From Paracoccus tibetensis (lineage in GTDB: Bacteria > Pseudomonadota > Alphaproteobacteria > Rhodobacterales > Rhodobacteraceae): a stretch of DNA of 64,000 nucleotides. The stretch lies in assembly GCF_900102505.1 (NCBI RefSeq), contig NZ_FMVT01000001.1:62001-126000 (forward strand). The letters are read 5' to 3'. Position numbers and translations under genes: made by a program. Positions 42,675 to 50,116 of this stretch are shown piece by piece (the first letter of the stretch is position 1; every line of letters begins with the position of its first letter). The notes under the pieces were generated by a model. The model made no database searches. It saw nothing but the letters and a program-made list of their open reading frames with translations, and was not told the origin of the DNA.

Positions 42675-43321
42675 CAGAACGTCTCGACCAGGCGCAGCGC
42701 CGTGCCTTTGAAGAGGCCCCGGCCGGGGTCCACCGGATCGCCGGTCTGCATCTGCACGGTGAGGCGCAGCTGGTCGACCACCACCACCGTGCCCGCGGGA
42801 TACGCGGCGCGCAGGTTCGGCATCAGCGACAGCCGGACCCGGTCGGGGTTTCCGTCCAGCTCGGCGGCGCCCACCACCTTGTGCAGCCGGTCTCCGAGGC
42901 TGATGTGATCGCCGAACTGGATCCGCGCCTGCGGGCGCTTCTGGATGTCAATGAAGCTGTCGCGTCGGCGGGCCGCAGAGATCAAGGTAAAGCCGTTAAA
43001 CGGGGGGGATGCGAAGCCCTGCGGGCTCCGCGCGCCATAGAGCCCCGAATACCGGCGGCCGGCACCGTCCAGCGCCCGCCAGGTGCTGGGGATCGGCAGG
43101 GTGCAGGTGGCATGGCCCGACATGGCGGTGACAAAGCCGGACAGCGCTCGCTGCTGATCGAGCCCTCGCGCGTGGACCTCCATTTCCACCGTCCAGAAGC
43201 CGTTAAGCGTCGGCCGCGCGAAGGGCTCGCCGTCGATGTTCACAAACGGCTCGTGCCGCAGGCCTTCCAGCTTGGGCACGCATTTGACGATCCGGCACGG
43301 CCAGGGAAATGCAACATCCAT
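42674..43321 (-). CDS. Distal tail protein, putative
   Basis: A 215-residue protein starting with MDVAFPWPCRIVKCVPKLEG, beta-rich, with typical Dit-like features (GFWTVEMEVHARGLD, AARRRDSFIDIQKRPQARIQ, GTVVVVDQLRLTVQMQTGD). It directly follows the tape measure in the operon, the usual location of the distal tail protein. ATG 43321 preceded by GGGGGG was preferred to the TTG two codons earlier. Its exact homologue is not recognised. Confidence 0.65.
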   Translation of the reverse strand: MDVAFPWPCRIVKCVPKLEGLRHEPFVNIDGEPFARPTLNGFWTVEMEVHARGLDQQRALSGFVTAMSGHATCTLPIPSTWRALDGAGRRYSGLYGARSPQGFASPPFNGFTLISAARRRDSFIDIQKRPQARIQFGDHISLGDRLHKVVGAAELDGNPDRVRLSLMPNLRAAYPAGTVVVVDQLRLTVQMQTGDPVDPGRGLFKGTALRLVETF

Positions 43322-43323
43322 GC

Positions 43324-46300
43324 TCAACCCCCCAGATAGCGCTGATCGTCGGCGGCGCGCTGGCTGGCGCCGATGCCCTTGGTGATCATCAGCTGCACCT
43401 CGCCTCTGGTGGTGTATTGCGGGGTCACCTCGACGCCCGGCGCATTGTTGTGGATGATGACGCGCGGCTGCACGTCGCCCGGCGCTGCGATGGCGCTGCG
43501 CGGGACCGCCGGCCCCACATAGCCGCCGCCGGAATAGCCCTTCAGGCGGCCGCGCAATGCGTCGAAGGCGGCAGGCCCACCCGCGCGGCGCACGGTTTCC
43601 GCATCCATGACGTACTCGCCCTTGTGGACGATGCCCGCGGGGTCATGCTTGCCGCCGGGGCCGGTATAACCGCCCGCCGAAAACCCCAGGAAGCGGGTGA
43701 TAAAGTTGCCCGACGCCTGGCCGAGGCCGCCGTTCCAGATCGCATCAAAGGCCCGGGAAGCGGCCATGTCGGCGAGCTTCCCCGCGACCTTGGAAAGAGC
43801 GCTGGAAAAATTGTCCGCGCCCGAAATGAGCCCCTTGAAGACGCTTTCCTGCGTGCCCCGGAAATCCTCGAGCGCGCTCTGGAACCGATCATGACGGTCG
43901 CGGGCCTCATCGGCCGCCATGCCCGCCGTGACATATTCCTGCGCCAGCCGGTCGATCTCGGCCGACAGCTGCGGGGTGACCGAAAGCCCCTGCTTCTGCG
44001 CCGCGACCAGCAGCTCCATGCGCTTATGCGCATAGGTCAGCACGTCCGCATAGCCTTCAATCGACAGCGCCGACTCGTTCAGTGCGCGGGCCTCGTCCTC
44101 ATGGGCGCGGATGGCCTCCCGGACCTTGATCACCTCGTCGGCGTAGTCGGTCCGCGGCTTGCCGCCGCCCCGGCCGGACCGGCCGCCGCCGCGGGCTCCA
44201 CGGCCACCGCCACCCCGGGCCGCGCGGCCCTCTTCGCCGCGACGGGCATCCGCCGCGGCCTGGGCGATGGCCAGGCGTTCCGCTTCTTCCGCGGTCAGGG
44301 CCGCGCCCGCCTTGGCCGCTTCATCAAGGATGCGGGCTGTGCGCCGCTCGATGTCCTGGCGTTCGCGGGAAAGGCCGTTCAGCCGCTCCTGTTCTGCGAT
44401 AAAGGCGGCCGTGGCGGCGCCCTGCCTCTCGTCAACCGTTCCTTCATCCTCGCCCGCTCCCGCGCCGCCGCCGACCGAGGCCGTCGCCGCCCGGGCGGCC
44501 ACGGCCTCGGCCCGCAGGCTCTGCAGCCAGCCGATCGCCAGGATGATTTTCGAGATGAAGGGGCCGAAGTCGGGGTTGGCGCGCTCGATCGCCTGCAGCG
44601 CGGCCTTTGTGTCGTCGGCGCTGCGTTGCCCGTCCTCGAAATCACGGATCAGGTCGGCGATCTCAGACTGGATAGGAGCTAGAAAGCCCTCCAATGCTGC
44701 CAAACGCTCCATCTCCTGGCGGGCGTCGGCAACCGAAGCAGCGGCCGCTTCAAACGCCGGGCTCGCCTCGAGGCCTGTCAGCAAGGTCGTTGCACCGTCC
44801 GCCGCGCGGGACACGTCGAGAAGCTCGGCCACAAGGCCTGCCGCCTTGTCGCTCAGACTGGAGAGGTCAACCTGCGCGACTGCCGCAGCCAACTCCTCGG
44901 CGGTGACCTTCCCGTCTTTGAACTCCCGCGCGAGGTCGCGAAGCACTTTCATGATCGGCGCATCACTTTGCTCAAAGTCGTTCAGGATGCCGTTGAGCCA
45001 CGGCCAGCTAGCTGCTTGATCCATGTCCGCGATGACTTTGCCAAGCTCGCTGGAGTCACCGAAAAGCAGTTCTCCAAGGCCGCCAGTGCCTTTCAGATCC
45101 TCTAGGCCACGCTTCAAACGGGCGATCCGCTCGAGCTGCTCCTCGGTGCCAATGCCATCCACCGACTCGGCCAGATCATTGATGTCGGTCGCGACCCCGG
45201 GCGCATAGAGCCCAAGATCCTCAAGTTCCTTGCGCAACTCGGACGTGCGCGCCTCCGCGTCCCGTGCCCGATCCGACACAATGATCATGCCCCCCGCGAC
45301 AACGCCCGCCAGAAGGGCACCCACCGGTCCCGCCGCGGCGCCGACGCCGGCAATCGAGGTTCCGATCGAGCCGATGGTGCCCGCGGCCCGCATGGCCGCC
45401 GCGAAGCGCAACAGCGCCCCCGTGGCCGTGCCGAGTTTCGCGATCATCCCGCCGATCGACCGGCCGATGAAGGCCGCCGCCAGCACCGCTGCAACCTTCA
45501 GGCCGGCATCGGCAACCGTGTCGAAGTTGTCGGCGATCAACTCCAAGGCTTCAGCGATGCGCCGTGACATGCCGACAGCATCGTCCCCAGTGCCGATGTA
45601 CTCGAACAAGGCGTTGTTCAGCAGCATGAAGCCGTCTTGGATCGTGCCGGGCATTTCAGCGGCTTCGGCGCGCAGCTTCTCCATCTCCGTCGCGATGCCG
45701 AGGATCTCGCGGCGCCCGATCTTCCCCTCGGAGCCGAGCTTGCGCAGCTCCATCGTGGTCACGCCCATCGACTCTGCGAGGGCTTGCGAAACTCGCCCGC
45801 CGCTGTCGATCACGGTGTTGAGGTTGTCGCCCTGCAGCGAGCCGAGCGCCATTGCTTTTGACAGCGCAGACATGACCCGCTCCGCCGTCTGCCCCTTGGC
45901 GCCCGACACCACCAGCGCGTTATTCAGGCTTTCGACGAAGTCCAGCTGCTGCGACGTAGACACCCCGAGCTCGGTGAGGGTGGTAGAGAAGGCCAAGTAA
46001 CCTTCTGCAGTCTGCGTCAGGTCTGAATATGTCCTCCGCGCCATCTCACTGACGCGCTTCATGACGTCGTTGCCAGCCTCCATGCTGCCTGCCGCGTTGT
46101 TTACCCGGCTCGTCAGGTCGGTCCACGCACTCGTCATCCGGATCAGCTCGCGGCCGCCGAGCGCGGCCGCGATGCCGGTAAAGGGCGCGATCAGCGAGCG
46201 CGCCGCGCTTGCGCCGATCCCGTCAAGGTTCCGGTTCATCTGGCGGAAGCGGTTCTCGATCTCCCGCGCCTGGCGGTTGGTGACGCCGGACGCCTTGCGC

Positions 46301-46368
46301 ATCTCGCGCTCATAGCCCTTGATATCGGCCGAGAGCTGCACAACCAGCTTTTCCAGATCAGTTGCCAT
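43324..46368 (-). CDS. Tape measure protein
   Basis: A 1014-residue protein that sets tail length and may take part in DNA entry. The N-terminal coiled coil (LEKLVVQLSADIKGYEREMR, IENRFRQMNRNLDGIGASAA) leads to the tape_meas_nterm domain (LVVSGAKGQTAERVMSALSK, LQGDNLNTVIDSGGRVSQAL). Hydrophobic segments follow at about 285-370. A Gly/Arg-rich low-complexity linker is near 720-745. The C-terminus has the lambda gpH-like motif FLGFSAGGYTGPGGKHDPAG, then IVHKGEYVMDAETVRRAG. It is the longest tail gene, between the tail chaperones and tail-tip proteins. Confidence 0.93.
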   Translation of the reverse strand: MATDLEKLVVQLSADIKGYEREMRKASGVTNRQAREIENRFRQMNRNLDGIGASAARSLIAPFTGIAAALGGRELIRMTSAWTDLTSRVNNAAGSMEAGNDVMKRVSEMARRTYSDLTQTAEGYLAFSTTLTELGVSTSQQLDFVESLNNALVVSGAKGQTAERVMSALSKAMALGSLQGDNLNTVIDSGGRVSQALAESMGVTTMELRKLGSEGKIGRREILGIATEMEKLRAEAAEMPGTIQDGFMLLNNALFEYIGTGDDAVGMSRRIAEALELIADNFDTVADAGLKVAAVLAAAFIGRSIGGMIAKLGTATGALLRFAAAMRAAGTIGSIGTSIAGVGAAAGPVGALLAGVVAGGMIIVSDRARDAEARTSELRKELEDLGLYAPGVATDINDLAESVDGIGTEEQLERIARLKRGLEDLKGTGGLGELLFGDSSELGKVIADMDQAASWPWLNGILNDFEQSDAPIMKVLRDLAREFKDGKVTAEELAAAVAQVDLSSLSDKAAGLVAELLDVSRAADGATTLLTGLEASPAFEAAAASVADARQEMERLAALEGFLAPIQSEIADLIRDFEDGQRSADDTKAALQAIERANPDFGPFISKIILAIGWLQSLRAEAVAARAATASVGGGAGAGEDEGTVDERQGAATAAFIAEQERLNGLSRERQDIERRTARILDEAAKAGAALTAEEAERLAIAQAAADARRGEEGRAARGGGGRGARGGGRSGRGGGKPRTDYADEVIKVREAIRAHEDEARALNESALSIEGYADVLTYAHKRMELLVAAQKQGLSVTPQLSAEIDRLAQEYVTAGMAADEARDRHDRFQSALEDFRGTQESVFKGLISGADNFSSALSKVAGKLADMAASRAFDAIWNGGLGQASGNFITRFLGFSAGGYTGPGGKHDPAGIVHKGEYVMDAETVRRAGGPAAFDALRGRLKGYSGGGYVGPAVPRSAIAAPGDVQPRVIIHNNAPGVEVTPQYTTRGEVQLMITKGIGASQRAADDQRYLGG

Positions 46369-46377
46369 TGGGATCTC

Positions 46378-46740
46378 ATGATGATCAAAAGGATTGCCCT
46401 CCTGGCGGCCAGCGTAGCGCTAGCCTCGCCCAGTTCCGCACACGCGCCAGAAGGTGAAGCATTTGGGAAAGCAGCACGCTTCTACGGCTACCTGGTCGCG
46501 ATGTGCGAAGATGCAATGCGAGACAGCCACCATTATGAGTGGCGGGAGCATCGCGACTTCCTGATCGAAGGCATCGGCGCGCTGACCAGAAGGCCCGCGA
46601 TCGGCTACCAACAGTACACGAAGTACAAGCGCGATATGGAGTATCTGGGGCAGGCCGCCGATGACCCTCGGCAGTGCTCGATTGCTCTGGATGGCGCCAA
46701 GGTTGACTTCATCAGCAGTGCTGCAGACCTAGCAGATTGA
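46378..46740 (+). CDS. Secreted cargo protein inside the tail module
   Basis: A 120-residue protein on the strand opposite to the tail genes. Signal peptide IKRIALLAASVALASPSSAH (cleavage near residue 22) and a mature helical domain with two Cys (VAMCEDAMRDSHHYEWREHR, DDPRQCSIALDGAKV). Its start lies only 9 bases from the tape measure start on the other strand, so the ribosome sites overlap. It looks like a lysogenic moron: exported, small and independently transcribed. It might act at the envelope, e.g. in superinfection exclusion; this is not shown. Confidence 0.68.
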   Translation: MMIKRIALLAASVALASPSSAHAPEGEAFGKAARFYGYLVAMCEDAMRDSHHYEWREHRDFLIEGIGALTRRPAIGYQQYTKYKRDMEYLGQAADDPRQCSIALDGAKVDFISSAADLAD

Positions 46741-46745
46741 CCGCG

Positions 46746-46898
46746 CTAGCAGGCCCGGTCAATTAGCCCTTCCCACAGCTCGTCTTCTTCCTCGGCCGTG
46801 ATGCTGCCCTTGTCCTCGGGGCAGTTGGCCGAGATCCAACCGGCAGCGGCGGCCTCAAACTCCCAGAGGGAGCAAGCCCGGACCTCGGCCGGGCTCAT
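46746..46898 (-). CDS. Tail assembly chaperone, second frame (GT-type)
   Basis: ATG 46898 overlaps the stop of the first chaperone frame as ATGA, giving SPAEVRACSLWEFEAAAAGW and so on for 50 residues. The reading frame is open upstream as well: RIRFAQLFGTGAAIG precedes it, and this looks like the natural start of the domain (compare TAC domains with '...G(L)SPAExxxxTxxEF'). That favours a -1 ribosomal frameshift from the upstream gene, as in lambda G-GT, over re-initiation. Together the fusion would be about 201 residues. Confidence 0.65.
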   Translation of the reverse strand: MSPAEVRACSLWEFEAAAAGWISANCPEDKGSITAEEEDELWEGLIDRAC

Positions 46899-47350
46899 CC
46901 CGATGGCTGCGCCTGTGCCGAAGAGCTGGGCGAAGCGGATGCGCCCGCGGGGGAGAGGTTCGAGCTCGTCCCGTCCCCCGCCTCGGGCTTTTCCGGCTCA
47001 TCCTCCGGCACGCCCTGCAGCGCCACGCCGATGATCGCGAAGGCCGTCTGGATGTTTTCGTTGATCTGACCGGGCCCGACATAGTCGCGGACCTTCTTCA
47101 ATGCCGCGATCGCTTCCATGCCACCACCGATCAGCCCGAGGCGGATGGTTTCGATGACATAGGCCGGGCTGGCGTCCTTGGGCGGCGGCACGCCGAGCGC
47201 GCGGGCCATCAGCGCGGCTTCCAGCGCCCATTGAATATACCAGGGGCCGGCGCCGGTCCTGTCCTGCAGCTCGGCCAGCTGGTCGATCTTGAGGGCGAAC
47301 GGGTAAGTCCCGTCCGCCCAATCAAGCGTCACCTGCGCGTTGCGAGACAT
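46895..47350 (-). CDS. Tail assembly chaperone, first frame (gpG-like)
   Basis: A 151-residue protein that starts with SRNAQVTLDWADGTYPFALK and contains LKIDQLAELQDRTGAGPWYI, the typical GTA-TAC (gene transfer agent tail chaperone) type. The ATG overlaps the major tail protein stop (TGATG). The C-terminus is low-complexity (GTSSNLSPAGASASPSSSAQ), consistent with the region where the frame can slip. Candidate slip sequence GCGGGGGAC is near 46983-46974. Such chaperones coat the tape measure during tail assembly. Confidence 0.8.
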   Translation of the reverse strand: MSRNAQVTLDWADGTYPFALKIDQLAELQDRTGAGPWYIQWALEAALMARALGVPPPKDASPAYVIETIRLGLIGGGMEAIAALKKVRDYVGPGQINENIQTAFAIIGVALQGVPEDEPEKPEAGDGTSSNLSPAGASASPSSSAQAQPSG

Positions 47351-47817
47351 CAGGCGGCATTCCGGGTGTGTACGATTGGGCCATCTGACTGCATCCCGAC
47401 ATTGGCCGTCACCCGCTGGCCGTTGGGGGCGCCCAGCTCCAGGCTCTCGACATGGAAGCGGCCGGTGTAAAGATCGCTGCTGCCGTCCGGCCATTCGACC
47501 TCGACCTCGCATTCGATGCTTTCGGGGTTGGCCAGGGCCGCTTCCCACATCGGAACCGACTGCTGCGCCATCACGCCCTGGCCCGAGATCGAGGCGGTCA
47601 GCGAGATCGTGTCGCGCTCGACCCAATCGACCTGGTCCTCCGCCTCGGCGCCGGGGCAGTAGGGGGTGACGGTTTCGCCGAAGGTCTTGGACCGGGTGAA
47701 CGACTTTTCGGTAAAGCCGCAGGGGGCAACGAAGTTCGGGGTGGCGGCCCCGTCGGACAGGCGCACGAAATACTTTTTCGAGCGCGCGGTGGTCGCCTTG
47801 ACTGGCGCAACTGCCAT
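47350..47817 (-). CDS. Major tail tube protein
   Basis: A 155-residue protein (VAPVKATTARSKKYFVRLSD, then SISGQGVMAQQSVPMWEAAL, and ECEVEVEWPDGSSDLYTGRF) in the position and size of siphophage major tail tube proteins. It forms stacked hexamers around the tape measure. GGAGG is 8 bases before ATG 47817; the ATG at 47832 lies in the terminator T-run and overlaps the ribosome site. A hairpin terminator stands just upstream. Confidence 0.8.
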   Translation of the reverse strand: MAVAPVKATTARSKKYFVRLSDGAATPNFVAPCGFTEKSFTRSKTFGETVTPYCPGAEAEDQVDWVERDTISLTASISGQGVMAQQSVPMWEAALANPESIECEVEVEWPDGSSDLYTGRFHVESLELGAPNGQRVTANVGMQSDGPIVHTRNAA

Positions 47818-47832
47818 GGTGCTGGCCTCCAT

Positions 47833-47857
47833 AAAAAAGCCCGCCGGTCAGGCGGGC
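47833..47857 (-). terminator. Terminator-type hairpin before the major tail gene
   Basis: On the minus strand GCCCGCC-TGACC-GGCGGGC is followed by TTTTTT, then ATGGAGG, the ribosome site of the major tail gene. It could attenuate capsid transcripts or need phage antitermination. It is near-identical in layout to the hairpin before the endolysin gene (34738-34762). Confidence 0.72.
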
Positions 47858-47883
47858 GGGGGGGGGTGAAGTGATCCGGGGCC

Positions 47884-48363
47884 TTACTGGCCCGCGGCGA
47901 CGCTCCTGGCTGCCTTGCGAACGGCACCCCGGATCTTGCGGCCAGCGCGACGCTTGTTCGCCCGGTAGCTGACATAAAAGTAAGGCTGGGCCGGCATGTT
48001 CTTTGTGCCGAACTCCACCCACCGCGCGTAGAAGGCATCATCCGGGCCACGGCTCTTGTCGCGGCTACCTGCGTAGATCGTGATTGTCAGGTCGCCGCCG
48101 GCGCCCGCGCCCTTCATCGCGGCAATGACCATCGAGCCCTTCGGCGCTTGACCCCAGGTCCAGCCGATGCTGTCGCGCAGGGCACCGGCACGGCGGCGGG
48201 CGTCAGGCTCCTTCAGAACCGGGACGAGAGACCTCATCATCGCCACGATCTCGTCGGCGGCTTCCGCCATCTTCTGCCGGATCGTCGCCTTCGCGATCCC
48301 CGGCAGCCGGTCGAGTTTCTTCTGCAGCTTGGCCAGTCCCCGGATCGTCGTGCCGCGCGCCAT
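47884..48363 (-). CDS. HK97 gp10-like tail protein
   Basis: A 159-residue protein. RGLAKLQKKLDRLPGIAKAT, MAEAADEIVAMMRSLVP and YARWVEFGTKNMPAQPYFY are the HK97-gp10 family hallmarks (the EFGT-x3-PAxPF motif). It is a neck or tail completion component. The 5' end overlaps the 108-residue gene by 161 bases in another frame. Confidence 0.9.
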   Translation of the reverse strand: MARGTTIRGLAKLQKKLDRLPGIAKATIRQKMAEAADEIVAMMRSLVPVLKEPDARRRAGALRDSIGWTWGQAPKGSMVIAAMKGAGAGGDLTITIYAGSRDKSRGPDDAFYARWVEFGTKNMPAQPYFYVSYRANKRRAGRKIRGAVRKAARSVAAGQ

Positions 48364-48529
48364 GCCCTGCCGCCTTCTTGCCGTTGCTGATGATGACTGC
48401 CGCGCCCCTGGCGACTGCCGCCTCGGCGCAGCGCCGGGTGACCCGCAGGCGCTGGCCGGCGCTGTAGCGCGTCACCACACCCGGATGCGGGCGCCAGCGG
48501 AAGTTGTCGGTGAACTCGACCCAGCTCAT
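48203..48529 (-). CDS. Small neck protein with overlong overlap into gp10
   Basis: ATG 48529 overlaps the previous stop as ATGA and has GGAGG 5 bases upstream. The first 50 residues (SWVEFTDNFRWRPHPGVVTR, then YSAGQRLRVTRRCAEAAVAR) look like the short neck proteins found at this spot in related phages (typically 55-65 residues). The frame does not stop there but runs 161 bases into the gp10 gene, adding a charged, non-protein-like tail to 108 residues. Its stop was probably lost or shifted. Confidence 0.6.
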   Translation of the reverse strand: MSWVEFTDNFRWRPHPGVVTRYSAGQRLRVTRRCAEAAVARGAAVIISNGKKAAGHGARHDDPGTGQAAEETRPAAGDREGDDPAEDGGSRRRDRGDDEVSRPGSEGA

Positions 48530-48909
48530 GCGTCCTCCACCATTGCCTCGATCTGAACCACGCCGTGCAGGTCGCCGCTCGGATCCTCCAGGGTCTGCGC
48601 CAGCGTCACGCGGAACGGGTGCATGGCAAAGCCATCGACCTCCCATTCTTCCAGCGCCGCCGCGACATCATCGACCAGATCCTCAACCGCGCCCTTGGCG
48701 GCCTTGCTGTGCCAGATGTCCACCTGCAGCGACCAGATCCGCCCGTCGATGCAGTCGGCGTCCTGCCGCGTCCAGTTGCTGGGTCCGAGGGTGCAGTAAG
48801 GGTATGGCGTTGCCGCCACCGCCTGGTCGCTGACCCTGTTCTCAAGGTCAGGCACCTCAACCTCGATCCGGGCGATGATCGCGCGGCGCAGCGCGCGGCC
48901 CGCCCTCAT
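48526..48909 (-). CDS. Tail completion protein (DUF3168/gp17-like)
   Basis: A 127-residue protein. The N-terminus (RAGRALRRAIIARIEVEVPD), the TPYPCTLG-type motif (AATPYPYCTLGPSNW) and the last third (DLVDDVAAALEEWEVDGFAM, HPFRVTLAQTLEDPSGDLHG) fit the DUF3168 family of tail terminators. It caps the tail tube and joins it to the head. Overlaps both neighbours by 4 bases. Confidence 0.85.
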   Translation of the reverse strand: MRAGRALRRAIIARIEVEVPDLENRVSDQAVAATPYPYCTLGPSNWTRQDADCIDGRIWSLQVDIWHSKAAKGAVEDLVDDVAAALEEWEVDGFAMHPFRVTLAQTLEDPSGDLHGVVQIEAMVEDA

Positions 48910-49244
48910 TTCCGCCGCCCCTCAACTTGGAACAGGACGAAGGCGCGGTCCTGCGACAGGAACGGGTTCCCCCTGATCTGGTAGCGGCGCCCGTTGGCCT
49001 TGATTTCCCACTCGGAGGACATGCGGCGCGTGATTTCCGTAGATGGCACAGCGACGGTGGCGGGGTCCCGGGCCGCCATGCGGGCCTGTTGAAACGCCTC
49101 GCTGCCCGGGCGATGCTGGATGCTTCCCCAAACATCGCCGCGCTCCTCGAAGTGCTGCGTGATCAGGCCGTCCTCGTCCCGCGACTGAAAGGGTTCGAGC
49201 AGCGTGATGCGGACGGAGAGGTCGCCGAGGTTCATACGCGCCAA
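48906..49244 (-). CDS. Phage head-tail adaptor (head closure)
   Basis: A 112-residue protein of the SPP1 gp16/HK97 head-tail adaptor family: MNLGDLSVRITLLEPFQSRD at the start, the VWGSIQHRPGSEAFQQARMA middle and the RYQIRGNPFLSQDRAFVLFQ end are characteristic. Overlaps the connector gene by 13 bases. Confidence 0.85.
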   Translation of the reverse strand: MARMNLGDLSVRITLLEPFQSRDEDGLITQHFEERGDVWGSIQHRPGSEAFQQARMAARDPATVAVPSTEITRRMSSEWEIKANGRRYQIRGNPFLSQDRAFVLFQVEGRRK

Positions 49245-49747
49245 ACCCGCAAGGGTGAGATGAGCGCTTCGACTTCCGCCGGGATCCCTGCCGCAGCACC
49301 TCCATCGCCTCTGTTCTTGAAGAAGTGCGCGACCAGCATCAGCGCAGCGCGCTTGATCGCCACAGGTACAGCCTCGGGCGGACCGAAGCCCGCGGTGAAG
49401 ATGATCCGGAGCGGAAGCCCGCGCCGCGTGCAGATGACGGCCCCGGTCTGGTGATGCTCAATCCTATGCGGCACGTCCTCTCCGTCAGCAGACTGCACGA
49501 GGATCTCGCTCACGTCCGGGAAGCTGAGCCTCACCCTGCCGGCCGGCGGGAGGACGTCCAGCTGCCACCTCTGCGTCACGATGCATCGCCCCAGGATCCC
49601 GCGATAGCCGTCGAGGTAAGACACAGCGGCGTCGATCGCGTTTTGCAGGTCGCGGTCAATCTCGGGGTCCGACGGCATCTTGCACTGCCGCCTGGCCTCC
49701 TCGAGGCGGATCAGCTCGGCTGGAGCCTCGAGGAGGGTGAGGCGCAT
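49232..49747 (-). CDS. Head-tail connector (gp6-like)
   Basis: A 171-residue protein of the gp6/gp15-like connector family: LEEARRQCKMPSDPEIDRDL, AAVSYLDGYRGILGRCIVTQ and FTAGFGPPEAVPVAIKRAAL are typical. It attaches to the portal and links it to the neck. Confidence 0.88.
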   Translation of the reverse strand: MRLTLLEAPAELIRLEEARRQCKMPSDPEIDRDLQNAIDAAVSYLDGYRGILGRCIVTQRWQLDVLPPAGRVRLSFPDVSEILVQSADGEDVPHRIEHHQTGAVICTRRGLPLRIIFTAGFGPPEAVPVAIKRAALMLVAHFFKNRGDGGAAAGIPAEVEALISPLRVWRV

Positions 49748-50040
49748 CAGGCTTGCCCGTCCTTGCCGTAGACGGTCGTGTCGAGCCCCTCTCCGGCGAA
49801 ATCCGCGTCATGCGGCTTCGCCCGCTTGGCGTCGTTCCAGTCGATCTGGTTCTGCTCGACCGTCGTGCCCTCGCGAGGGTTGGCATCGACGCTCTCGTGG
49901 GAAAGGTCGATTGCCTGCATCGCTTCCGGCTCGATGATCGCGCCGGAGGGATGCTCCATCTGCGTCGCCGGCGCCAGATCGGCAGCTGCGGAACCCGCCG
50001 CGTCGGCTGCCTTCGCCTTGTCGTCTTCCTTCTTCGCCAT
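49747..50040 (-). CDS. Small acidic head-region protein
   Basis: A 97-residue hydrophilic protein rich in Ala, Asp, Glu and Lys (AKKEDDKAKAADAAGSAAAD), with a C-terminal section containing QNQIDWNDAKRAKPHDADFA. GAGGAG lies before ATG 50040; the upstream extension is rejected. Located between capsid and connector, the place of small head proteins. Unknown function. Confidence 0.65.
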   Translation of the reverse strand: MAKKEDDKAKAADAAGSAAADLAPATQMEHPSGAIIEPEAMQAIDLSHESVDANPREGTTVEQNQIDWNDAKRAKPHDADFAGEGLDTTVYGKDGQA

Positions 50041-50116
50041 GATCGTGGCTCCTCTGTTGGACCAAATGCCGAGCCCCGCACGACGGGATCCGGCAGGTTC
50101 ATCGCACGGCCTGCGA

